From NCBI RefSeq assembly GCF_016598475.1, contig NZ_JAEMUX010000012.1:1-64000 (forward strand): DNA of 64,000 nt, read 5' to 3'. Under the pieces are notes generated by a model that saw nothing but the letters and a program-made list of their open reading frames with translations, made no database searches and had not been told where the DNA came from. The translations under genes and the position numbers were made by a program. Positions 49,789 to 57,646 of the stretch are shown one piece after another (the stretch's first letter is position 1; every line of letters begins with the position of its first letter). The stretch is from Streptomyces adelaidensis. Lineage in GTDB: Bacteria; Actinomycetota; Actinomycetes; Streptomycetales; Streptomycetaceae.

Positions 49789-51048
49789 ATGAATGTCCGC
49801 CGCAGCGCCGCGGTAGTCACCGTACTGGCCGTCACAGCCGGGCTCGGCGGCGGTTACACCTCGGCCGCGTTCGCCGACAACGCGCCGTCCCCCTCCGCCT
49901 CCCAAGCGACGCCCACGGGTCTGTACGGCTCCACGGACCCCACGTACGACGGGGTCTGGCGGCAGTCCCTCACCCTCCTCGCGCTGGACACCGTGGGGGA
50001 GAAGCCCGGTGCGGGGGCCGTGGAGTGGCTCGCCGGGCAGCAGTGCGCGAGCGGGGCGTTCGCGGCGTACCGGGCCGATGCCACGGCGGAGTGCGATGCC
50101 AAGACCGCCGTCGACACCAACAGCACCGCCGCGGCCGTACAGGCGCTCGCCGCGGTCGGCGGGCGCGACGCCGAGACCGGGCGGGCCGTGCGCTGGCTCA
50201 GGGACAACCAGAACAAGGACGGCGGCTGGGGGTACACCGCCGGCGGGCCCAGCGACGCGAACTCGACGTCCGTCGTGATCGGCGCGCTGACGGCCGTGGC
50301 CGACGACCCCGAGAAGCAGCGGGCGGACGGCCATTCGCCGTACGACGCCCTGCGCGCCCTCGCCATCCCCTGCGGGAAGGGGGAGGAAGACGGTGGCGGC
50401 TTCGCCTACCAGCCCGACAAGAAGGGCGCTCTCGCCGCGAACGCCGACGCCACGGCCGCCGCCGTGCTCGGCAGCCTGGGCGAGGGCTTCGTGGCCGCGA
50501 CCGGCAAAGCCACCGGGAGCGGCGGTGGGTGCGTCTCGGGTGACTCCCCCGAGGATCTGGCCCACAACGGTGCCGTCCATCTCGCCGGCGCCCTCGCCAC
50601 CGACGGCTATCTGACGTCCGCCCTCGCGGGTGCGGAGGACCAGCCCGACCACGGCAACACCGCCGACGCGGTCGTCGCGCTGGCCGCCGCCGGGGACACC
50701 GGGGCGACCGAGAAGCCGCTCGCCTGGCTGGAGAAGAACTACGGCGTCTGGGCGGCCGGGGCGGGCCCCGCCGCGTACGCCCAGCTCATCTTCGCCGCGC
50801 ACACCGCCGGCGACGACCCGCGCGACTTCGGCGGCGCCGACCTCGTGGCCCAGCTGAAGGAGACCGGCCCGGCGCGCGACGTGGACGACTACTCCTCCGT
50901 ACCCAACGAGGACACGGCCGCCGGGGAGGACGGTGGTGACGGTCTCGGCGCCGGCGCGTGGTGGGCGATCGGGCTCGGGGGCGTCGCCGCCGTGACGGCC
51001 GCCGGGTTCGTGCTGGTGCGCGCCGCGAGGAAGCGGCGGCGGGCGTGA
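49789..51048 (+). CDS. Secreted, membrane-anchored alpha/alpha-toroid protein of the B12 operon
   Basis: The 419-residue protein has a signal peptide (1-28), prenyltransferase/squalene-oxidase-type toroid repeats (about 55-350, e.g. AVRWLRDNQNKDGGWGYTAGG, PLAWLEKNYGVWAAG), and a C-terminal anchor (AWWAIGLGGVAAVTAAGFVLV) followed by RRR. Animal intrinsic factor and transcobalamin share this toroid fold and bind B12. Being first behind a B12 riboswitch, it may be an extracellular cobalamin binder; that role is inference. GGGAGAGG precedes the ATG. Confidence 0.85.
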   Translation: MNVRRSAAVVTVLAVTAGLGGGYTSAAFADNAPSPSASQATPTGLYGSTDPTYDGVWRQSLTLLALDTVGEKPGAGAVEWLAGQQCASGAFAAYRADATAECDAKTAVDTNSTAAAVQALAAVGGRDAETGRAVRWLRDNQNKDGGWGYTAGGPSDANSTSVVIGALTAVADDPEKQRADGHSPYDALRALAIPCGKGEEDGGGFAYQPDKKGALAANADATAAAVLGSLGEGFVAATGKATGSGGGCVSGDSPEDLAHNGAVHLAGALATDGYLTSALAGAEDQPDHGNTADAVVALAAAGDTGATEKPLAWLEKNYGVWAAGAGPAAYAQLIFAAHTAGDDPRDFGGADLVAQLKETGPARDVDDYSSVPNEDTAAGEDGGDGLGAGAWWAIGLGGVAAVTAAGFVLVRAARKRRRA

Positions 51049-51845
51049 TCCCCCGTCCTCAGCCGGTGCGCGCGCTCCGCCGTCCTCAGCCGGTGCGCGC
51101 GCTCCGCCGTCCTCAGCCGGTGCGCGCGCTCCGCCGTCCTCGGCCGATGGGCGCGCTCCTGCTGCTCGGCAGCGTGCTGCTTCTCGTCGGAGTGGGGGGC
51201 GTGGGGCAGGCCCGGGCCGCCGCGTACCGCTACTGGTCCTTCTGGGAGCGGGACGGTTCGGCCTGGGCGTACGCGACCCAGGGGCCGTCGACCGCCCGGC
51301 CCCTCGACGGTGACGTCCAGGGGTTCCGGTTCGCCGTCGGCCGGGACTCCGCCGACGCGGCCCGGCCGCGCGGGGCGGCCGACTTCGCCACCGTCTGCGG
51401 GGACACGGCCGCGCGGAACGGACACAAGCGGGTCGCCCTGGTCATCGACTTCGGCACGGCGGTGGACGCCCCGGCCGGCGAGACGCCCCCGGCGGCGCGT
51501 ACCGCCTGTGCGCGCGTGCCGGACGACGCGACCACGGCCGACGCGCTGGCCTCCGTCGCCAAGCCGCTCCGGTACGACACGAACGCGCTGCTCTGCGCGA
51601 TCGCGGACTATCCGGGGAAGGGGTGCGGCGAGGCGGTCGACGCGGACTCCGAGACCGCGGCTTCGTCACCCACCTCCGACGACGAGGACGGACCGTCCGT
51701 CGGCCTGTTCGCCGGCGCCGCCGCGGTGGCCGTACTGGGAGCGGCGGCGCTGTGGCAGACCAGGCGGCGGCGTCGCCACCGTGACCACGACCACCACACC
51801 CGCCACGACGACCACGACGACCACGACGACCACGACCGTGCCTAG
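51045..51845 (+). CDS. SCO2322-family secreted protein of the B12 operon
   Basis: The 266-residue protein starts at a GTG overlapping the previous stop (GTGA). Its signal peptide has an abnormal n-region: three tandem copies of RPQPVRALR encoded by a perfect 27-base repeat, before the hydrophobic GALLLLGSVLLLVGVGG and the cleavage region QARAAA. A globular domain (AYRYWSFWERDG ... LLCAIADYPGKGC) and a C-terminal helix follow. The tail is His/Asp-rich (HRDHDHHTRHDDHDDH). An internal ATG at 51145 could give a normal signal peptide. It is probably the surface partner of the ECF transporter. Confidence 0.8.
   Translation: MIPRPQPVRALRRPQPVRALRRPQPVRALRRPRPMGALLLLGSVLLLVGVGGVGQARAAAYRYWSFWERDGSAWAYATQGPSTARPLDGDVQGFRFAVGRDSADAARPRGAADFATVCGDTAARNGHKRVALVIDFGTAVDAPAGETPPAARTACARVPDDATTADALASVAKPLRYDTNALLCAIADYPGKGCGEAVDADSETAASSPTSDDEDGPSVGLFAGAAAVAVLGAAALWQTRRRRRHRDHDHHTRHDDHDDHDDHDRA
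51054..51149. repeat. 27-base tandem repeat in a signal-peptide coding region
   Basis: Three perfect copies (51054-51134) and a partial fourth that contains the internal ATG. Each adds nine residues, RPQPVRALR. Confidence 0.92.
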
Positions 51846-52917
51846 CCGAGTCCACCCCCTCGCCTGGTGGTTCTGGGCCCTGGGCCTCGCCACCGCCGCG
51901 TCCCGCACCACCAACCCCCTCCTCCTCGCCCTCCTCATCGCGGTGGCGGGATACGTCGTGGCCACCCATCGCACCGACGCCCCCTGGGCCCGCTCGTACA
52001 CCGCGTTCGTGAAGCTCGGGCTGGCCGTCCTCCTCATCCGGCTGGCCTTCGCCGTCGTACTGGGCTCGCCCATCCCCGGCACGCACACCCTCCTCACGCT
52101 GCCCGAAGTCCCGCTCCCGGACTGGGCGCGGGGCATCCGCCTCGGTGGCCGGGTCACGGCGGAGGGATTCCTCTTCGCGCTCTACGACGGGCTGCGGCTG
52201 GCGGCCCTGCTGATCTGCGTCGGCGCGGCGAACGCGCTCGCGAACCCGGCGCGGCTGCTGAAGTCGCTGCCGGGGGCGTTGTACGAGGCGGGTGTGGCGG
52301 TGGTGGTGGCGATGACGTTCGCGCCGCATCTGGTGGCGGACGTACGGCGGTTGCGGGCCGCGCGGCGGCTGCGCGGGCGGCCGGACAGGGGCGTACGGGG
52401 GCTGCTGCACGTCGGACTTCCGGTGCTGGAGGGCGCGTTGGAGCGGTCGGTGGCGCTGGCCGCCGCGATGGACTCGCGCGGCTACGGCCGCACCGCCGAG
52501 GTCCCGGCCCCGGTCCGCCGTACGACCGCCGCCCTCACCCTCGGCGGTCTGCTCGGCGTCTGCGCGGGCACGTACGGCGTACTGACCGCCGCGGGCTCCA
52601 CGTACGGCCTGCCCGTGCTGCTCGCCGGAGTGGCCGCCGCGCTCACCGGGCTGCGGCTGGGCGGCCGTCGCTCCCCCCGGACCCGCTACCGGCCGGAGGT
52701 GTGGGGCGTACGGGCGTGGCTGGTGGCCGGGTCCGGCATGGCCGTCGCCGTCCTGCTGATCCTCAGCGCCGCGTACGACCCCGCCGCCCTGCACCCCACC
52801 GTCGTACCCCTCACCGCCCCGGCACTCCCCCTGTGGCCCGCCGCCGCGATCCTGCTGGGGCTGCTCCCCACGTTCGTCGTACCCGCCCCCGGTCCCCTTT
52901 TCGAGGAGCCCTCATGA
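51838..52917 (+). CDS. ECF transporter T component (CbiQ family)
   Basis: The 359-residue membrane protein has six or more helices and the coupling motifs of energy-coupling-factor T proteins (AANALANPARLLKSLP, VVVAMTFAPHLVADVRRLRAARRLRG, SVALAAAMDSRGYGR). It transmits ATPase motion to the substrate-binding subunit. The GTG at 51838 overlaps the previous gene by 8 bases; no good ribosome site is seen, so translation is probably coupled. It is part of the B12-repressed operon. Confidence 0.88.
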   Translation: MPSRVHPLAWWFWALGLATAASRTTNPLLLALLIAVAGYVVATHRTDAPWARSYTAFVKLGLAVLLIRLAFAVVLGSPIPGTHTLLTLPEVPLPDWARGIRLGGRVTAEGFLFALYDGLRLAALLICVGAANALANPARLLKSLPGALYEAGVAVVVAMTFAPHLVADVRRLRAARRLRGRPDRGVRGLLHVGLPVLEGALERSVALAAAMDSRGYGRTAEVPAPVRRTTAALTLGGLLGVCAGTYGVLTAAGSTYGLPVLLAGVAAALTGLRLGGRRSPRTRYRPEVWGVRAWLVAGSGMAVAVLLILSAAYDPAALHPTVVPLTAPALPLWPAAAILLGLLPTFVVPAPGPLFEEPS

Positions 52918-54674
52918 TCCGCTTCGAGGATGTCTCCGTGACGTACGACGGGGCGGCCGAACCCGCCGTCCGGGGCGTGGACTTCGAGGTGCCGGAAGGT
53001 GAACTCGTGCTGCTCGTCGGCCCGTCGGGGGTCGGGAAGTCGACGGTGCTCGGGGCGGTGAGCGGGCTGGTGCCGCACTTCACCGGCGGGACCCTGCGCG
53101 GCCGGGTCACGGTGGCCGGGCGGGACACCCGTACGCACAAGCCGCGCGAACTCGCCGACGTGGTGGGCACGGTGGGGCAGGACCCGCTCTCGCACTTCGT
53201 GACGGACACCGTCGAGGACGAACTCGCCTACGGCATGGAGTCGTTGGGGATCGCACCGGACGTCATGCGGCGCCGGGTCGAGGAAACTCTGGACCTGCTG
53301 GGCCTTGCCGGGCTCCGCGACCGCCCGATCGCCACCCTCTCCGGTGGCCAGCAACAGCGCGTCGCCATCGGGTCCGTCCTCACCCCGCACCCGCGCGCCC
53401 TGGTCCTCGACGAGCCGACCTCCGCGCTCGACCCGGCGGCCGCCGAGGAGGTCCTGGCCGTGCTCCAGCGACTCGTCCACGACCTCGGCACGACGGTTCT
53501 CATGGCCGAGCATCGCCTGGAGCGTGTCGTCCAGTACGCCGACCGGGTCGCGCTCCTCCCGGCGCCGGGCGCCCCGCCCGTCCTCGGCACCCCGGCCGAG
53601 ATGATGGCCGTCTCCCCGGTGTACCCGCCGGTGGTGGACCTGGGCCGGCTGGCCGGCTGGTCCCCCCTCCCGCTGACCGTACGGGACGCGCGCCGCAGGT
53701 CGGGCCCGCTGCGGGAGACCCTCGCCGCGCACACACCGTCCCACCAGGGCCCCGCCCCGAAGGGGCGCGGGGAACCGCGCGCCCAGCCACACCCCACCCG
53801 CACCCCGCGACGCACCGACGCTCCCGAGCTCTCCCCGGCTCCGACGCCCTCCCTCCTCCGACGCCTCGTACGACGCACCCGCCCTGTCCCTGACGCACCC
53901 TCACTCTCCGCCCACCCGGCGGTTGTCGACGCCCTCTCCATCGAGCACGGCCGCGTCCGCGCCCTCCACCACCTCACCCTCACCGTCACCCCCGGCGAGA
54001 CCATCGCCCTGATGGGCCGGAACGGCGCCGGCAAGTCCACCCTCCTCTCGGCCCTGGTCGGACTGCTGGAACCGGCGGCCGGTTCGGTGCGGGTGGGCGG
54101 GGCGGTGCCGCACCGCACGGCGCCCGCAGATCTCGTACGCCGGGTGGGCCTCGTACCGCAGGAGCCCAGGGACCTGCTGTACGCGGACACGGTGGCGGCC
54201 GAGTGCGCGGCGGCGGACCGGGACGCGGGGGCCGGGCCGGGCACCTGCCGGGCGCTCGTCTCCGGGCTGCTGCCCGGGATCGCGGACGACACGCACCCCC
54301 GCGACCTGTCGGAGGGCCAGCGGCTGACGCTCGCCCTCGCGGTCGTCCTCACGGCCCGCCCGCCGCTCGTCCTCCTCGACGAGCCGACCCGGGGCCTCGA
54401 CTACGCGGCCAAGTCCCGCCTGGTCGCGACCCTGCGCACGCTCGCCGCCGACGGCCACGCCATCGTTCTGGCCACGCACGACGTGGAGTTGGCCGCCGAG
54501 CTCGCCGACCGCGTCGTGATCCTCGCCGACGGCGAGATCGTGGCCGACGGCCCGACCCACGAGGTGGTCGTCGGGTCCCCGTCCTTCGCCCCGCAGGTCA
54601 CGAAGATCCTCGCGCCGCAGAAGTGGCTGACCACCACCCAGGTACGACGTGCCCTGCGGAGGGCCGCGCCATGA
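52914..54674 (+). CDS. Fused double ABC ATPase of the ECF transporter
   Basis: The 586-residue protein has two nucleotide-binding domains. The first has Walker A GPSGVGKST, LSGGQQQR and ALVLDEPTS. The second has GRNGAGKST, a changed signature LSEGQRLT and LVLLDEPTR, so the two sites may be unequal. Between them (about 270-345) is a Pro/Arg linker encoded in part by a fragment of the dispersed GCGCGGGGAACxGCGCG repeat (PKGRGEPRAQP). The ATG overlaps the T-component stop (ATGA). Confidence 0.9.
   Translation: MIRFEDVSVTYDGAAEPAVRGVDFEVPEGELVLLVGPSGVGKSTVLGAVSGLVPHFTGGTLRGRVTVAGRDTRTHKPRELADVVGTVGQDPLSHFVTDTVEDELAYGMESLGIAPDVMRRRVEETLDLLGLAGLRDRPIATLSGGQQQRVAIGSVLTPHPRALVLDEPTSALDPAAAEEVLAVLQRLVHDLGTTVLMAEHRLERVVQYADRVALLPAPGAPPVLGTPAEMMAVSPVYPPVVDLGRLAGWSPLPLTVRDARRRSGPLRETLAAHTPSHQGPAPKGRGEPRAQPHPTRTPRRTDAPELSPAPTPSLLRRLVRRTRPVPDAPSLSAHPAVVDALSIEHGRVRALHHLTLTVTPGETIALMGRNGAGKSTLLSALVGLLEPAAGSVRVGGAVPHRTAPADLVRRVGLVPQEPRDLLYADTVAAECAAADRDAGAGPGTCRALVSGLLPGIADDTHPRDLSEGQRLTLALAVVLTARPPLVLLDEPTRGLDYAAKSRLVATLRTLAADGHAIVLATHDVELAAELADRVVILADGEIVADGPTHEVVVGSPSFAPQVTKILAPQKWLTTTQVRRALRRAAP
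53745..53790. repeat. REP-like element fragment inside the ABC ATPase linker
   Basis: CCCCGAAGGGGCGCGGGGAA and the following CCGCGCGCCCAGCC correspond to one arm of the intergenic palindrome at 47870-47968. It is read in frame as PKGRGEPRAQP. Confidence 0.65.
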
Positions 54675-55522
54675 ACCACCACCCCTCGCCCCCCAGCCCC
54701 AGCCCCAGGCCTCGGCCCCGCCCGGTCCCCTTCTCCCCCCGCTCCCTCGCCGCCCTCCTCCTCGTCAGCCTCATCGGCGGCGCGGCCTTCGTCTGGCCCT
54801 TCTTCGCCGACCCCGCCTCCCAGGTGAGCGCGCACGCGCAGGACGCCCCGTGGCTGTTCGCCGGGCTGCTCGTGCTGCTGGTCGGGGTCGTCGGCGCGAC
54901 GATCTCCGAGGCGGGGCTCGGGGCGAAGGCGGTGGCGATGCTCGGTGTGCTCGCGGCGGCGGGCGCGGCGCTGCGTCCGATCGGGGCGGGGACGGCCGGC
55001 ATCGAGCCGATGTTCTTCCTGATGGTGCTCAGCGGGCGGGTGCTCGGCCCCGGCTTCGGCTTCACGCTCGGCGCGGTGACGATGTTCTCGTCCGCGCTGC
55101 TCACCGGGGGCGTGGGGCCGTGGATGCCGTTCCAGATGCTGTCGATGGGGTGGTTCGCGATGGGGGCCGGGCTGCTGCCGGGCGCGAACCGGCTGCGCGG
55201 CCGCGCCGAGCTGGCCCTGCTCGCCGCCTACGGCTTCGTCGCCGCCTTCGCGTACGGCACGGTCATGAACCTCTACGGCTGGCCCTTCATCGGCAGTCTC
55301 GCCTCGAACATCGCCTTCGACGCGGCGGCGGCCCCGGCCGTGAACCTCGCCCGTTTCGTCGCGTACTGCCTGGCCACGTCCCTCGGCTGGGACCTGGGCC
55401 GCGCGGTCGTCACCGTCGTCCTGACCCTCAGCCTCGGCACCCCCGTCCTGAAGGCGTTGCGCCGGGCCACACGCAGGGCCGCCTTCGAGAGCGCGGTCAC
55501 CTTCACCCCGCCCCCGCGATGA
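54671..55522 (+). CDS. ECF transporter S component, predicted cobalamin-specific
   Basis: The 283-residue membrane protein has a Pro-rich N-terminus and six hydrophobic helices, with the S-component sequence GFGFTLGAVTMFSSALLTGGVGPWMPFQMLSMGW, characteristic of the ECF substrate-binding group. Because the operon is under a B12 riboswitch, cobalamin is the likely substrate. The ATG overlaps the ATPase stop as ATGA. It is the last gene of the five-gene unit. Confidence 0.88.
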   Translation: MNHHPSPPSPSPRPRPRPVPFSPRSLAALLLVSLIGGAAFVWPFFADPASQVSAHAQDAPWLFAGLLVLLVGVVGATISEAGLGAKAVAMLGVLAAAGAALRPIGAGTAGIEPMFFLMVLSGRVLGPGFGFTLGAVTMFSSALLTGGVGPWMPFQMLSMGWFAMGAGLLPGANRLRGRAELALLAAYGFVAAFAYGTVMNLYGWPFIGSLASNIAFDAAAAPAVNLARFVAYCLATSLGWDLGRAVVTVVLTLSLGTPVLKALRRATRRAAFESAVTFTPPPR

Positions 55523-55870
55523 CCAGTCGGTGAAGCGCCGGACACCATCGGTTACCTGAGCCGTGAACCACCCCACAGGACCCACGTCACATACGAAGCG
55601 GGTCGTAGATCGAACTGCGTGGCATGCCCACGCCTTTATCGCTGCTGACCTGGGCTTTGAGAGCCACGTCACAGAAGGCGCCTTCTGGGCGAATACGGCC
55701 ACAACTAGCAAAAGGGGTCATTGCGGATGGCCGCTCGGGCTGTTTCTCTGGATGAGTCGCAACGGCGCCGACGAGCCCACCCGGGCCTCGGCGCCGACGT
55801 ACGCCCCCACCGCACATCACGTGGTGAAGGCATGCCCGCGACGGCCATGTCCCCGAAGAAAAGGTTCCCC
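55523..55870. other. Leader region of the transglycosylase-like gene
   Basis: About 350 bases without a supported gene. It holds a perfect 16-base palindrome at 55672, GCGTGG-5-CCACGC at 55617-55633, and GC-rich complementary segments near 55772-55800. Length suggests a long untranslated leader, but I recognise no riboswitch class. Confidence 0.4.
55672..55687. promoter_or_regulatory. Perfect 16-base palindrome CAGAAGGCGCCTTCTG
   Basis: The palindrome lies about 200 bases before the secreted transglycosylase gene. It may be an operator or a leader hairpin. Confidence 0.4.
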
Positions 55871-56281
55871 GTGACTCTCTCCCTTCTCCGCCGCATCGCC
55901 TCCCCGAAGAAGGCCCTCGCCGGTACCGCCGTGGCCGCCGCCACCGTCGGTACGCTGCTCGCCGCCGCGCCCGCCCACGCCGCGTCGGAGGCCTCTCAGG
56001 CACAGGCGACCGCGAAGAAGATGATCTCGAACTCGGCCCAGTACAACTGCTTCGCCAAGATCGTCGACCACGAGAGCGACTGGAACATCAACGCGACGAA
56101 CGCGTCCTCCGGCGCCTACGGCCTGGTGCAGGCCCTCCCCGGCACGAAGATGGCCTCCGCCGGTTCCGACTGGAAGACCAACGCCGCCACCCAGATCAAG
56201 TGGGGCGTGGACTACATGAAGGACCGCTACGGCAGCCCGTGTGGCGCGTGGGACTTCTGGCAGGCCAACAACTGGTACTGA
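55871..56281 (+). CDS. Small secreted transglycosylase-like (SLT/lysozyme-fold) protein
   Basis: The 136-residue precursor has a signal peptide (ALAGTAVAAATVGTLLAAAPAHA) and one domain with the SLT pattern: FAKIVDHESDWNINATNASSGAYGLVQALPG and KWGVDYMKDRYGSPCGAWDFWQANNWY. The Glu in HESDW is the catalytic position. It probably cleaves peptidoglycan glycan strands. I chose the GTG at 55871 (AAAAGG upstream); ATGs at 55832 and 55847 are in frame and would lengthen the n-region. Confidence 0.83.
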   Translation: MTLSLLRRIASPKKALAGTAVAAATVGTLLAAAPAHAASEASQAQATAKKMISNSAQYNCFAKIVDHESDWNINATNASSGAYGLVQALPGTKMASAGSDWKTNAATQIKWGVDYMKDRYGSPCGAWDFWQANNWY

Positions 56282-56320
56282 TCAGCCACTGGTTTTGATC
56301 AGCCCCACAGCGGCAGAGCT

Positions 56321-56356
56321 GAAGGCGGCGGCCCCGATCCCCGGGCCGCCGCCTTC
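56321..56356. terminator. GC-rich hairpin terminator after the transglycosylase gene
   Basis: GAAGGCGGCGGCCC and GGGCCGCCGCCTTC form a perfect 14-bp stem with an 8-base loop. Confidence 0.85.
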
Positions 56357-56376
56357 GCCGTGCGGGGGCCGCGACA

Positions 56377-56410
56377 CTTCGGGCACTGCCCTCCAGGACA
56401 GTGCCCGAAG
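56377..56410. other. Second inverted repeat
   Basis: CTTCGGGCACTG and CAGTGCCCGAAG form a perfect 12-bp stem with a 10-base loop, just beyond the first terminator. It may be a terminator for the opposite strand. The following 260 bases (56411-56670) show nothing I can support as a gene. Confidence 0.6.
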
Positions 56411-56670
56411 AGACATACACCCCCGGCCTCAAGAAGACGAAGACGACCCGCTACAACAAGGACGTCACCTTCACCAGCAGCACGGTCGCCGCCTCCCGGA
56501 GCCGCCGCGAGATCGGCAGATCCGTTCCGCTCCCGGCACGGAAAAGAACTGGTCTCAGGCCTCAGGCCTGGAACAAAGACGCCAACCGGCGTCCCGGGCC
56601 ACCGTGCGGATGGGGCCGCACCTCGACGATCCGCCCGTTGCGCCGAGGTGGCACCGGCCGGCGACCGCCC

Positions 56671-57120
56671 CTACCCGCGCAAGATCTGTCGCGGCCGGAC
56701 ACACGTGCAGTCGTCCCGTCCGGGCACCCTCCCCCCGGCCCTCACGAAGGCCTCCCAGTCGTACTGGTCACCCTGGAAAAGGACAGGGCGGTGCAGGACA
56801 TCCACGCCTACCACCATCATCGGCCCCCGGTCCGCTCCGTCGCCGTCTCCGTCGCCGGTCCACCGCCCAGCTTCGCGAGGCTCGGCTCCTGGCAACGGCA
56901 CGTGCTGGGCGTTTCCAGCGACCCGCCGTTCCGCCCATTTCCCGCGTACGCCGAAGAGGACCGCGAACACCACACCAGCGGCCCGGAACTTCCTGAACAC
57001 CTCGGCACCTGCCTTCCCCAGAGCTCGGACCCCGCGCTTCCGTTTTCGGCCCGCAACGCGCCCGCTCTCGCGGAACCGGTCGCCGTGCTCACCACCGGTA
57101 CCGCCCGTCGCGCCGCTCAC
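56671..57120 (-). CDS. Hypothetical protein coupled to an RsbW-like ATPase gene
   Basis: A 149-residue frame begins at a GTG overlapping the ATPase stop as GTGA. It has a basic N-terminus, one possible membrane or buried helix (AAGVVFAVLFGVRG), and a C-terminal part with GPMMVVGVDVLHRPVLFQGDQYDWEAFV. No family is recognised. The coupling and frame length favour a real gene, but the composition is unusual and confidence is moderate. Confidence 0.45.
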   Translation of the reverse strand: MSGATGGTGGEHGDRFRESGRVAGRKRKRGVRALGKAGAEVFRKFRAAGVVFAVLFGVRGKWAERRVAGNAQHVPLPGAEPREAGRWTGDGDGDGADRGPMMVVGVDVLHRPVLFQGDQYDWEAFVRAGGRVPGRDDCTCVRPRQILRG

Positions 57121-57554
57121 AAGCACGCCCCCTCGTCGCCGCACCGGCACTCGAACCACACCGTCTTACCTCCGCCGAGCCGGGGCCCTACCCCCCACTT
57201 GTCCGCCACCGCGCCCAACAGCACCAGCCCGCGACCGCGTTCCTCCTCCGGCGCCAAGTCATCCCGTACGACGGGAAGTTGGGTCGACCCGTCCTTGACC
57301 TCCACCCGAACTCCCGTCGCCGCCTTCAGCAACAGCAGGGTGCAGCGTCTGTCCGGGACATGGCGTACGACGTTGGCGACCAGCTCGGTCACACCGAGTT
57401 CGACGGCGCCGGCCAGCTCCGACATCCCCCAGTCGTCCAGGCGCGACCGGACGATCTCGCGGATGTGGTGAGCCGAGTGCTCACCAGCGGTGAGCACCAT
57501 GCGGTACTGGGGCGGACCGACACCCAGGATGAAGGGGGGAAAGTGTGCGTTCAC
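57117..57554 (-). CDS. RsbW-like ATP-binding protein (HATPase_c_2)
   Basis: The 145-residue protein has the N-box (ELGVTELVANVVRHV), a charged middle and the G box (EERGRGLVLLGAVADKWG), then GGGKTVWFEC. It is the same class as the ATPase at 466-1080 and is again divergent from an XRE/DUF5753 gene. It is presumed to act on sigma or anti-sigma partners. The GTG start aligns with the family's short N-terminus. Confidence 0.82.
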   Translation of the reverse strand: MNAHFPPFILGVGPPQYRMVLTAGEHSAHHIREIVRSRLDDWGMSELAGAVELGVTELVANVVRHVPDRRCTLLLLKAATGVRVEVKDGSTQLPVVRDDLAPEEERGRGLVLLGAVADKWGVGPRLGGGKTVWFECRCGDEGACL

Positions 57555-57646
57555 ACCACAAGGGTGACCTGCCGCAACTACCGTGGGCTACCAAATGACG
57601 ACAACCTGTTCCGGTGTTGCACGGCTTTCGCGAGAGGGGACCGCAC

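Noticed and set aside
55523-55870. c-di-AMP (ydaO-type) riboswitch before the transglycosylase gene
   Set aside because: Such switches do precede some Streptomyces cell-wall hydrolases, but I could not find the conserved core segments here. It is left as an unassigned leader.
56401-57471. Long plus-strand frames opposite the ATPase gene
   Set aside because: They read antisense through a recognised RsbW-like ATPase and have no recognisable domain; the composition is Pro/Arg/His shadow-like.
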